In this document: positions 1 to 6,035 of the stretch, piece after piece
Numbering within the stretch: position 1 is the first letter of the stretch
Layout of the letters: the number at the start of each line of letters is the position of its first letter
Assembly (NCBI GenBank): GCA_007130555.1
Contig: SLSH01000308.1
Coordinates: 1 to 7,870 of the forward strand
Source of the DNA: Bacteroidales bacterium
Lineage (GTDB): Bacteria > Bacteroidota > Bacteroidia > Bacteroidales > ML635J-15
Direction: 5' to 3'
DNA: 7,870 nt
Position numbers and translations under genes: made by a program
Notes under the pieces: model-generated
The model's input: only the letters and a program-made list of their open reading frames with translations
What the model was told of the DNA's origin: nothing
Databases searched by the model: none

Positions 1-1130
1 CCTCCCCATGGATTATCTTTAACGTCTCCTGAACCAATAGAAGCAAACCATTCTGCACCTTTCAGAATAATTTCTGGTATATTTGCATAAGTTTCTACAT
101 TATTCAAAACAGTAGGTTTATCTCTGAATCCCTGTTCAACGCTTCTGATGTATTTAGCTCTTGGTTCACCTGCTTTCCCCTGCATACTTCTCATAAGTGC
201 CGTGGATTCTCCGCAAACAAAAGCACCTGCACCACGATGAATTTTTATATCAAAATCAAAATTACTGTCAAGGATATTTTCTCCGAGCAGTCCGTAATTT
301 CGTGCCTGATTTATTGCTACATTTAATCTTTCGAGAGCAAGGGGATATTCTTTTCTGATATATATATACCCTTCTTTTGACCCGAGAGCAAAAGCGGTAA
401 TAAGCATCCCTTCGATAACAGTATGGGGGTCTGTTTCAATTATTGACCTGTCCATAAAAGCACCGGGGTCTCCTTCATCAGCGTTGCATACAACAAATAT
501 TTCTTCGTTTTTATCAACTGCTGCCATTTTTCCGCTTTTCCACTTAATTCCTGCCGGAAATCCTCCTCCTCCACGACCTCTGATACCCGAATCAATAACT
601 TCTTTGATAATTAAATCGGGATTATTTTCCTCTACTACCTTTTTAAGAGCTTGATAACCGTCTCTTGCAATATAATGATCAATATTCTCGGGGTCAACTA
701 GACCTTTGTTTCTTAAAGCAATAAGTTGCTGTTTGGAGAAAAACGAAATGCTGTCCATCTTTTCATTAATTGCTCCGTCAACAGGATTTTTGTGAAGAAG
801 TCTTTCTACAACTTTACCGTTTTTAAGGTGGCTTTCAACAATTTCTCCGATATCTTCTGTTCGCACTTTCTGATAAAAAGTGCCCTCGGGCTGAACAACA
901 ATAATCGGTCCTACGGCACAAAATCCGTTACATCCCGTCCCAACGGCGATATAATCTTTTTCAAGACCCTCTTTTTTAAGTACTTCTGTTAATTTATCTT
1001 TAATTGTAAAACCTCCTGTTGAAACACAGCCTGTACCGGTACAAACCATAAGCATTTTTTTATACTTGCTTTGTATATCTCTTTCACGAGATGCTATTTT
1101 TGCAATATCTTCGCATTTTAACTTAGTCAT
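1..1130 (-). CDS. NuoF/HydB-type NADH-binding FMN flavoprotein subunit, 3' end beyond window
   Basis: The first 376 residues are visible; the stop lies beyond the left edge. A thioredoxin-like [2Fe-2S] domain comes first, with ligand set C30, C35, C67 and C71 (CX4C...CX3C). The NuoF core follows: the glycine-rich nucleotide/FMN motif RGRGGGGFPAG at 184-194, NADEGDPGAF at 216-225, GAFVCGESTAL at 302-312 and a KPTVLNNVET motif at 338-347. An N-terminal [2Fe-2S] domain on NuoF is typical of HydB/HndC-type subunits of NAD-linked or electron-bifurcating complexes rather than of respiratory complex I. It should exchange electrons between NAD(H), FMN and Fe-S clusters, in the cytoplasm. The ATG at 1128-1130 overlaps the end of the upstream NuoE-fusion gene by 8 bases and has a strong Shine-Dalgarno sequence, so translation is probably coupled. 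The C-terminal [4Fe-4S] ligands cannot be seen. Family assignment is firm; the complex it belongs to is inferred. Confidence 0.93.
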   Translation of the reverse strand, partial: MTKLKCEDIAKIASRERDIQSKYKKMLMVCTGTGCVSTGGFTIKDKLTEVLKKEGLEKDYIAVGTGCNGFCAVGPIIVVQPEGTFYQKVRTEDIGEIVESHLKNGKVVERLLHKNPVDGAINEKMDSISFFSKQQLIALRNKGLVDPENIDHYIARDGYQALKKVVEENNPDLIIKEVIDSGIRGRGGGGFPAGIKWKSGKMAAVDKNEEIFVVCNADEGDPGAFMDRSIIETDPHTVIEGMLITAFALGSKEGYIYIRKEYPLALERLNVAINQARNYGLLGENILDSNFDFDIKIHRGAGAFVCGESTALMRSMQGKAGEPRAKYIRSVEQGFRDKPTVLNNVETYANIPEIILKGAEWFASIGSGDVKDNPWG

Positions 1131-2424
1131 TACACACCTCCTTTTTGTTTTTGTTAAGTAATTTATGACAATTTTTTGATTGAACGTTTCCATGTACATC
1201 CTCACCGATTTTTACGACAGGTGCTATAGAGCATGCACCCAGACAAGCCACAGCTTCAAGCGAATATTTTTTATCTTTAGTTGTTTCTCCTGCCTTAACT
1301 TCCAGAATTCTTTCGAATGTATCAAGAATACGTGCTGCTCCTTTAACATGGCAAGCTGTTCCCATACAAATCTGAATTGAAGTTTCTCCCTTTTGTTCAA
1401 TTGTAAGAGAACTGTAAAATGTTGCAATATGATAAAGTTCTGATTTCGGGCATCTAGTTTGTGCCGATACAATATCAATCGCCATTGGAGAAATATGTCT
1501 GAATCTGTCCTGTATATCCTGCATCATTTCAATCGCATATTCAGGATCATTATTCCATTTTTCAATTATTCCTTTTATTTCGTCAACAGAGTTTTTACAG
1601 CATTTATCAGTTTTTGCTTTCTCTTCGAATTCTGCTGTAACTTTACTTTTTTCAATTTTCCAACTTGGAGTAATTGGTTCAATTCTTACTACAAGAGCTT
1701 GAATTTTTTTGTTTCTGAATACGGTACCCAATCCGCCTCTTCCTGCTTGTTTAAGTCTGGGCAGAGAGCGTCTCCAGTCCCAAAACGAGAAGTTCAGCAA
1801 TCCCATTCTTGTATTTTCTGCTGCGCTTCCTGTCGAAACTACGGAAATATTTCTTTTGTCTAGTTCATTTTCTGCGAATATTTCGGGAATTTCTTCTGCA
1901 ATAAGATGGCTGTCAATTGATTTTACGGGGACAGACAAGATACTGATTTTTTTTGCAGGCACATCAATATAAATAATTGATTCTTCTTTAGCTTTCCCGA
2001 CAATTGTAAGTGCATCAAATCCTGCAAACTTAAGATACGGTCCGAAATAACCACCTACGTTTGAGTCCATTATAGACTGTGTAGAAGGCGAAATTGAGGT
2101 AACGATAGTTTTTCCTGCACCCGGAAATTCAAGAGAACCTGCAAGAGGTCCCGGTCCAAAACATATAGGATTTGCAGGATGTTCCCAATTTATTTCATTT
2201 CTGAAAGGTGCAATTTCTTTGAACATAAGCCATAAATCAAATCCTTTTCCTCCTATCCATAGTTTTTTCATTTCATCGGTAACAGGATCAATTCTGAACT
2301 CATTTTTACTGAGGTCTATCCTTAGCGTTCTTCCTGCATACCCTTTATCAAGAGCTACAGGTTCGTAAGAAAATTCTGCAAAAACTTTCTTTTTAATTTC
2401 TTTTTTTTGACATTTAGTTCCCAT
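1123..2424 (-). CDS. Fusion of AOR N-terminal (tungstopterin-fold) domain with NuoE/HydC-type [2Fe-2S] domain
   Basis: The 433-residue protein has two parts. Residues about 28-248 match the N-terminal domain of tungsten aldehyde:ferredoxin oxidoreductase: GYAGRTLRIDLS near 28, FGPGPLAG near 89, NVGGYFGPYLKFAGFDA at 122-138 and AGRGGLGTV at 227-235. A linker of about 30 residues follows. Residues about 280-428 are a complete NuoE domain with ligands C353, C358, C394 and C398 (CMGTAC and CLGAC). The AOR C-terminal domains, which hold the [4Fe-4S] cysteines and the other pterin contacts, are absent. By hand alignment with the remembered Pyrococcus furiosus enzyme, Asn93 is kept (N122), while Arg76 and Arg182 become K105 and K225. 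The NuoE part should pass electrons to or from the NuoF-like subunit encoded next. The role of the AOR part is unknown: it could bind pterin with a separate AOR-C polypeptide, or act as a docking domain. The reading frame is intact and the start has a good Shine-Dalgarno sequence. Confidence 0.9.
   Translation of the reverse strand: MGTKCQKKEIKKKVFAEFSYEPVALDKGYAGRTLRIDLSKNEFRIDPVTDEMKKLWIGGKGFDLWLMFKEIAPFRNEINWEHPANPICFGPGPLAGSLEFPGAGKTIVTSISPSTQSIMDSNVGGYFGPYLKFAGFDALTIVGKAKEESIIYIDVPAKKISILSVPVKSIDSHLIAEEIPEIFAENELDKRNISVVSTGSAAENTRMGLLNFSFWDWRRSLPRLKQAGRGGLGTVFRNKKIQALVVRIEPITPSWKIEKSKVTAEFEEKAKTDKCCKNSVDEIKGIIEKWNNDPEYAIEMMQDIQDRFRHISPMAIDIVSAQTRCPKSELYHIATFYSSLTIEQKGETSIQICMGTACHVKGAARILDTFERILEVKAGETTKDKKYSLEAVACLGACSIAPVVKIGEDVHGNVQSKNCHKLLNKNKKEVCND
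1137..1146 (-). promoter_or_regulatory. Shine-Dalgarno of the NuoF-like gene
   Basis: The minus strand reads AAAAAGGAGG, with GGAGG six bases before the ATG at 1130. It lies inside the last codons of the upstream gene and supports this start. Confidence 0.8.
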
Positions 2425-2432
2425 TAGATTTT

Positions 2433-2438
2433 CCTCCT
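2433..2438 (-). promoter_or_regulatory. Shine-Dalgarno of the AOR-N/NuoE fusion gene
   Basis: AGGAGG on the minus strand, eight bases before the ATG at 2424. It fixes the start of the fusion protein upstream of the AOR domain. Confidence 0.8.
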
Positions 2439-2486
2439 AGTTTTATAGTTATATATTTTTCTGTTTTCATAATTCATCTAATAATT

Positions 2487-2687
2487 TTATCCTCCGTGAG
2501 CAAGATGAAAAACCATTATATTTGAGTTTTCTTCAATTTCATAAATATCATATTCTTCTTCAGGAATAACGGTATTGTTGACAGACACCGTTATTAAATT
2601 ATAAGTGTATCCCATCTTGTTTAACACATCTCTTACTGTGATTCCTTCGAACCACTCCATTTTATCTCTATTATTTATTGTCAGCAT
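2487..2687 (-). CDS. ThiS/MoaD-type ubiquitin-like sulfur carrier protein
   Basis: A 66-residue protein with the beta-grasp pattern of ThiS/MoaD: a short N-terminal strand, a helix near 17-26 (TVRDVLNKMG), a strand LITVSVNNTVI at 31-41, acidic loops and the terminal HLAHGG. In this family the C-terminal Gly-Gly is adenylated by a ThiF/MoeB enzyme and then carries a thiocarboxylate sulfur. It overlaps the upstream ThiF-like gene by 17 bases, the expected partner pair. No thiamine genes such as thiG or thiH are next to it, and the following gene is AOR-related. A role in pterin dithiolene synthesis (MoaD-like) is therefore as plausible as one in thiamine synthesis. Sequence alone does not decide between them, so no gene symbol is given. 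Confidence 0.88.
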   Translation of the reverse strand: MLTINNRDKMEWFEGITVRDVLNKMGYTYNLITVSVNNTVIPEEEYDIYEIEENSNIMVFHLAHGG

Positions 2688-3303
2688 AAACTACTCCTTT
2701 ATTAGCGATTAGTTCAATTGCAATATTAGCCTGCATATTAGCCACTATTGCTACTCTTGATGAGGTAAGTCCCAGTTTTATATCGGTGTAACTGTCTCCG
2801 CAAAAATATATGTTTCCTATTTTCTGAACTTTTAACAATTCGGTATTTCCAAATCCCGAAAGTCCGTTCCCTGATATTATCGGTCTGTCGGGAAAAGCTT
2901 TTGACCATGATTCTATAAGAAATTTTTTATTCTCAGCCATATCAAAAGCTTCCATAAGGATATCTGCTTTAAAAAACACTTTTTCAATATCCTCTTTCGT
3001 AATCTTATAATTATACTTTTCAATTTCAATATCCGGATTAATATTTTTTAAATAAAACTCAAGTGCATCAACTTTTCTTTTACCTATATCATTTAAAAAA
3101 TAATGTTGTCTGTTAAGATTTGATTCTTCTACCACATCATGGTCAAGTAAAATTAATTTTCCTATTCCTGCTCTCGTTAAAGAAACCGCGATATTAGAAC
3201 CAAGTCCTCCGCATCCTGCTATTCCGATAACAGATTTTTGCAAGATATCTGTAAGTCCTTTTACGTTTCTTTTAAAAATTTTATTTCTTAGTTCCGAGTT
3301 CAC
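2671..3303 (-). CDS. ThiF/MoeB-family adenylyltransferase for the adjacent sulfur carrier
   Basis: A 210-residue E1-like enzyme that should activate the C-terminal glycine of the neighbouring ThiS/MoaD-like protein as an acyl-adenylate. The Rossmann nucleotide motif GCGGLGS is at 30-36, the acidic residue after strand two is D54, and the SNLNRQ motif at 61-66 carries the conserved Arg and Gln. EAFDMAENK at 118-126 matches the family's conserved Asp segment. C168 in IYFCGD is a candidate for the catalytic or sulfur-bearing cysteine. The paired CXXC zinc motifs of MoeB are absent and the protein is short, which fits the compact ThiF family 2 rather than MoeB/ThiF of E. coli. The start is a GTG at 3301-3303 with no Shine-Dalgarno; the next in-frame ATG lies too deep. 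It is the first gene of the redox operon. Confidence 0.9.
   Translation of the reverse strand: MNSELRNKIFKRNVKGLTDILQKSVIGIAGCGGLGSNIAVSLTRAGIGKLILLDHDVVEESNLNRQHYFLNDIGKRKVDALEFYLKNINPDIEIEKYNYKITKEDIEKVFFKADILMEAFDMAENKKFLIESWSKAFPDRPIISGNGLSGFGNTELLKVQKIGNIYFCGDSYTDIKLGLTSSRVAIVANMQANIAIELIANKGVVYADNK
2694..2700 (-). promoter_or_regulatory. Shine-Dalgarno of the sulfur-carrier gene
   Basis: AAAGGAG on the minus strand, six bases before the ATG at 2687 and inside the end of the ThiF-like gene. It supports coupled translation of the pair. Confidence 0.7.
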
Positions 3304-3363
3304 AATAATTAATATTTAATTAATTAAAAAACAAAAATCAATATAAGATTATAAATATTAATA

Positions 3364-3396
3364 CAAATTTATATACTTTATTTTATAATATACAAT
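3364..3396 (-). promoter_or_regulatory. Candidate Bacteroidota-type promoter of the redox operon
   Basis: On the minus strand, ATTGTA (3391-3396, close to TTTGYA) is followed after 19 bases by TAAATTTG (3364-3371), a full match to TAnnTTTG. It would give a leader of roughly 55 bases before the GTG at 3303. The region is very AT-rich, so chance matches are possible. Confidence 0.5.
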
Positions 3397-3425
3397 ATAA
3401 AAATCATAAAGTGTTATTAAGCATA

Positions 3426-3439
3426 TTGACTAAAGTCAA
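3426..3439. repeat. Short perfect inverted repeat after the Nudix gene
   Basis: TTGACT, AA, AGTCAA. It lies 15 bases past the stop of the Nudix gene and about 30 bases upstream of the candidate promoter of the redox operon. The loop is too short and there is no following T-tract on the minus strand, so it is not a standard terminator. It could be an operator or chance. Confidence 0.3.
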
Positions 3440-3454
3440 AAAGAATTTTAATAA

Positions 3455-3889
3455 TTACTTTAAATTCAAATCAGAATACCAATCATTTAATATTTGATTA
3501 TGATCAAAAGCCAGTTCGGGCAGGTTTTTTATATCAAACCATTTTGTATCCGAAGCATCATCACCTGATTTTGCAATTTGAGAGTTTGAAAGTTTTCCGC
3601 AAAATACAACTGAAATATTTCTTCCGCGAGGGTCACGGTCAGGTTTGCCAAAAGTCTTGAATTGTTCAAAGTCAATATTTTTCAATCCTGTTTCTTCGGC
3701 AACTTCTCTGTTTACCGCATCAATAAGGTCTTCGTCCATATCAACAAATCCTCCCGGCAATGCCCACATATTTTTAAAAGGCTGATTTCCTCTTTTAATT
3801 AATAGAATTTCTATGCAATTGTTTTCTTCTCTGAAAATAATTGCATCTATTGTAACCATCGGACGCGGATATTTATATGTATATGCCAT
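3455..3889 (-). CDS. Nudix hydrolase, ADP-ribose-type
   Basis: A 144-residue single-domain Nudix protein. The Nudix box is perfect: G47, five residues, E53, seven residues, then REVAEETGL at 61-69, which supplies the metal-binding glutamates. LPGGFVD comes just before, and KPDRDPRGR at 82-90 is a motif common in ADP-ribose and NAD-related Nudix enzymes and in the N-terminal half of NrtR regulators. AFDHNQIL near 127-134 also fits that group. The winged-helix domain of NrtR is missing, so this is probably a stand-alone pyrophosphohydrolase acting on ADP-ribose or a related nucleoside diphosphate. The ATG lies six bases after the stop of the AlbA_2 gene with no clear Shine-Dalgarno, suggesting translational coupling. 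The substrate is inferred from motifs only. Confidence 0.92.
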   Translation of the reverse strand: MAYTYKYPRPMVTIDAIIFREENNCIEILLIKRGNQPFKNMWALPGGFVDMDEDLIDAVNREVAEETGLKNIDFEQFKTFGKPDRDPRGRNISVVFCGKLSNSQIAKSGDDASDTKWFDIKNLPELAFDHNQILNDWYSDLNLK

Positions 3890-3895
3890 GACAAC

Positions 3896-4585
3896 TTACT
3901 TTTTAATAAACCGGAAATCAATATATTTTTCATTATTTAAGAACTCTTTGGTAAAAGCATATCTTGTGGATTTTTCGGACAATCTGAATTCAAGAATATT
4001 CATTAAAATAAGATTAATAAGAATATTATCGGCAATATAAGTTTTAATCCCTGTTAATTTAATAAATTCAGGTTTAGAAATACTCCCTTTATTTTCTATT
4101 TGTTCAATAAGAGTTTTTGCAACATGATTGAAAATTAGTTTTACTCCTTTTACTCCTTTTTTCTTGCGTTTCCAAACTTCTTTCATGATTTTTTCCGCAA
4201 TTAAATTCTGGTCATTATTTCTTACAAAGGCTTTGTAATCACCTTTTTCGTCTGGGGCATAATATGGTTTATCTTTGCCTTCGTCAACAATTATTTCCAA
4301 TACATTTTTTCCCGAAACATTCCAAAGTTTATGGTTAAATTTCAATTCGGGCTTACAAAAAATATGTGCGGCAGTTTCGACCATATAATACTCTTCGTCT
4401 GATCTTATTCCTTTAACAGAGCCGTTATCTTTAACGCCAATCAGCAATACTCCTCCGTCTGTATTTGCAAAAGCGGATAATGAACGTGCTATTTTACGGG
4501 AATCATTAATACTATGCTTAAAATCAAGATGTTGTCCTTCGCCCTGTTCGATTTTTTTAAGTATAATATTGTTGTTTGTACTCAT
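3896..4585 (-). CDS. AlbA_2 (schlafen-type) domain protein with probable winged-helix C-terminus
   Basis: The start used here is the ATG at 4583-4585, giving 229 residues; a TTG directly before it (4586-4588) would add one residue and is less likely. Numbering below counts from the ATG. Residues about 5-140 form the AlbA_2 domain, with EGQHLDFKHS near 16-25, the signature ANTDGGVLLIGVKDNG near 40-55 and AFVRNN near 119-124. The basic linker RKKKGVKGVK is near 140-149. The last 75 residues, helical with SISKPEFIKLTGIKTYIADN near 168-187, look like a winged helix-turn-helix. AlbA_2 proteins are thought to bind nucleic acids or act as transcription regulators, but the function of this short form is not established. 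There is no Shine-Dalgarno. The Nudix gene follows six bases downstream, so the two are probably co-transcribed. Confidence 0.85.
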   Translation of the reverse strand: MSTNNNIILKKIEQGEGQHLDFKHSINDSRKIARSLSAFANTDGGVLLIGVKDNGSVKGIRSDEEYYMVETAAHIFCKPELKFNHKLWNVSGKNVLEIIVDEGKDKPYYAPDEKGDYKAFVRNNDQNLIAEKIMKEVWKRKKKGVKGVKLIFNHVAKTLIEQIENKGSISKPEFIKLTGIKTYIADNILINLILMNILEFRLSEKSTRYAFTKEFLNNEKYIDFRFIKK

Positions 4586-4615
4586 CAAAAAAATATTGAC
4601 AATTTTAACGATTCA

Positions 4616-4623
4616 CAAATTTA
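4616..4623 (-). promoter_or_regulatory. Candidate -7 element for the AlbA_2/Nudix unit
   Basis: TAAATTTG on the minus strand, about 30 bases before the ATG at 4585. No good TTTG lies at the usual distance; the expected -33 position is instead occupied by the inverted repeat at 4643-4655. Confidence 0.3.
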
Positions 4624-4642
4624 ATAATAAAAAACAAATAAT

Positions 4643-4655
4643 ATTCATTATGAAT
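4643..4655. repeat. Inverted repeat upstream of the AlbA_2 gene
   Basis: ATTCAT, T, ATGAAT. It falls about where a -33 element would be for the TAAATTTG at 4616-4623. It could be an operator, possibly for the adjacent winged-helix protein, but a 6-base arm in AT-rich DNA may be chance. Confidence 0.25.
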
Positions 4656-4712
4656 TTAATGTTTTTCAATATTTTAATGGATTATAGATATTTTTTAGAG
4701 ATAGTGGAGTTA

Positions 4713-4729
4713 TGTATAATATTTATACA
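4713..4729 (-). terminator. Weak AT hairpin after the serpin gene
   Basis: TGTATAA, a 3-base spacer, then TTATACA, beginning two bases past the serpin stop. The stem has only one G-C pair and no T-tract follows, so termination here would be weak at best. It is the only hairpin seen in the 146-base gap after the serpin. Confidence 0.25.
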
Positions 4730-4731
4730 GA

Positions 4732-5988
4732 TTACTCTTTATTCGGGTTAGCAACGACTCCTGCAAAAAGTATACTTTCCGTGCTTACTTCTCTTATCAT
4801 AAATACAAACGGACGATTCATAACAATATGAGTAAGAGCATCTTCTCCTGTATATATTACTTCTACTGATGTTACCGCTGCTGCCTCAGTTCCTTCTTCA
4901 TTTACATCAATAAAAGTTTTGTGTTTTACATCACTTACGCATAGTCCTCCCATTCCATTGATTCCCGATAAGTCTGCATTACCGTTAAATAAATCATTTA
5001 TACCAAGAGACTCCAAAACAGGAATTAATCCTTTTTCATATTCAAATTTGAATTTAGGCATTGTAAGCAGAATTTCTCTTTTATGTAATTCTTTTGTCCA
5101 GTCATTCCATTTTGTTACTGTAAGAGAATTTAATAAATTAGCGGGAGTTTGTTCATTTGCGGGTAACAGTAAATTCATTACAAAATTTCCGTTGCCGTAA
5201 GGCAGTTCAATTATTTGCGTACTTCCGTCAGAATAATACTTTAATTCGGTTTCCATCATCATCATGGGAACTTCAACGGCAGTACCGTCATGTAAATAAA
5301 ACTTTTTGTTTTCGGTTTGGGATTTGTCAAATTCGTATTTCCACTCGCCGTAAAAGTAAATTGCATTAATTAAGTACATCACGACATCCGGTCCTATTTG
5401 CTCAATTATTTCGGTAATTTTATCGTTAGTTGCATTTGCGACCCAGTTATTTATTGTTGCCGGAGCATCTGCGGAGCAAAAATCAAGTGCTGAAATTTCG
5501 GCATTGTAATATTTTTGATTAACATCAAGAAATGATTGCAAAACATTAAAATTATTATTGTACCATATTGAGTTTGCAATGGAAAGGGTTACTTTGTCGT
5601 CAAGTCCAAGTAATATAGCTACTATATATTTGAAAAACTTATTGAAATCTTCTATTTCTACATTATCAAATCCCAAAACGGTTAGCATTTCGTTGAGAGT
5701 ATTGTTTTTTGCTCCGTTTGCAGTCATCCCAAGAGCAAGGCTGATGCTAAGCGGGGAAATCATAAAATTTTCACCAGCCAGTTCATTATTGTTTTTTAAT
5801 AAGTCAAAAGTAAATTTATTTCCCGATTGTATAATACTTTTTTGTTTTTCGGTAAGAGGTATGTTATTAATGTTATCTTCTTTATCTTTATTAAAAGTTA
5901 TGTTTTCTATTTCGCATGAAAATAGTATCATACAAGCTGATAATAAAAATGTCAGGATGATTTTTGTATTAATAAAATGTATTTTCAT
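4732..5988 (-). CDS. Secreted lipoprotein serpin (serine/cysteine protease inhibitor)
   Basis: A 418-residue serpin, full length for the family plus a lipoprotein leader. Residues 1-24 are a signal peptide with a lipobox; C25 (LFSC) is the likelier lipidated cysteine, with C19 (LSAC) as an alternative. Family marks include NFMISPLSISLALGM at 74-88, YLINAIYFYGEW at 205-216, the hinge EEGTEAAAV at 364-372 and the serpin signature IVMNRPFVFMI at 388-398. The small-residue hinge (T367, A369, A370, A371) is what allows loop insertion, so the protein should be an active trapping inhibitor. Counting from the hinge as in alpha1-antitrypsin puts P1 at T380 and P1' at G381, suggesting elastase-like or subtilisin-like targets. 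It probably sits on the outer membrane; surface exposure is inferred. Its own promoter precedes it. There is no Shine-Dalgarno. Family is certain; targets are not. Confidence 0.95.
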   Translation of the reverse strand: MKIHFINTKIILTFLLSACMILFSCEIENITFNKDKEDNINNIPLTEKQKSIIQSGNKFTFDLLKNNNELAGENFMISPLSISLALGMTANGAKNNTLNEMLTVLGFDNVEIEDFNKFFKYIVAILLGLDDKVTLSIANSIWYNNNFNVLQSFLDVNQKYYNAEISALDFCSADAPATINNWVANATNDKITEIIEQIGPDVVMYLINAIYFYGEWKYEFDKSQTENKKFYLHDGTAVEVPMMMMETELKYYSDGSTQIIELPYGNGNFVMNLLLPANEQTPANLLNSLTVTKWNDWTKELHKREILLTMPKFKFEYEKGLIPVLESLGINDLFNGNADLSGINGMGGLCVSDVKHKTFIDVNEEGTEAAAVTSVEVIYTGEDALTHIVMNRPFVFMIREVSTESILFAGVVANPNKE

Positions 5989-6003
5989 ACAATATATTTT
6001 TTA

Positions 6004-6035
6004 CAAATATAAAAAAAATATATTATATAAACAAA
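6004..6035 (-). promoter_or_regulatory. Bacteroidota-type promoter of the serpin gene
   Basis: On the minus strand TTTG (6032-6035) is followed after exactly 20 bases by TATATTTG (6004-6011), a full match to TTTG-N19-21-TAnnTTTG. The leader before the ATG at 5988 would be only about 10-12 bases. The -33 element overlaps the T-tract of the rocD terminator. Confidence 0.6.

Noticed and set aside
726..992. An 88-codon plus-strand open frame
   Set aside because: It lies opposite the conserved NuoF N-terminal region and shows no family features.
1224..1478. Second minus-strand open frame of 84 codons inside the fusion gene
   Set aside because: It overlaps the NuoE cysteine region in another frame; the NuoE reading is unambiguous.
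1459..1972. Open frames on the plus strand opposite the fusion gene (134 and 87 codons)
   Set aside because: They lie opposite strongly conserved AOR domain sequence; the translations are low-complexity and cysteine/phenylalanine-rich, as expected from antisense reading.
2423..2482. Seven-base inverted repeat ATTAGAT / ATCTAAT around the start of the fusion gene
   Set aside because: Arms are short, 46 bases apart and AT-rich; such pairs are expected by chance, and no T-tract or operator context supports it.
2671..3303. Reading the adenylyltransferase as MoeB
   Set aside because: The paired CXXC zinc motifs and C-terminal extension of MoeB are absent, and the length fits compact ThiF family 2.
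4141..4165. Short tandem repeat TTTACTCC in the AlbA_2 gene
   Set aside because: It encodes a GVKGVK segment in the basic linker and has only about two copies; no sign of a functional repeat array.
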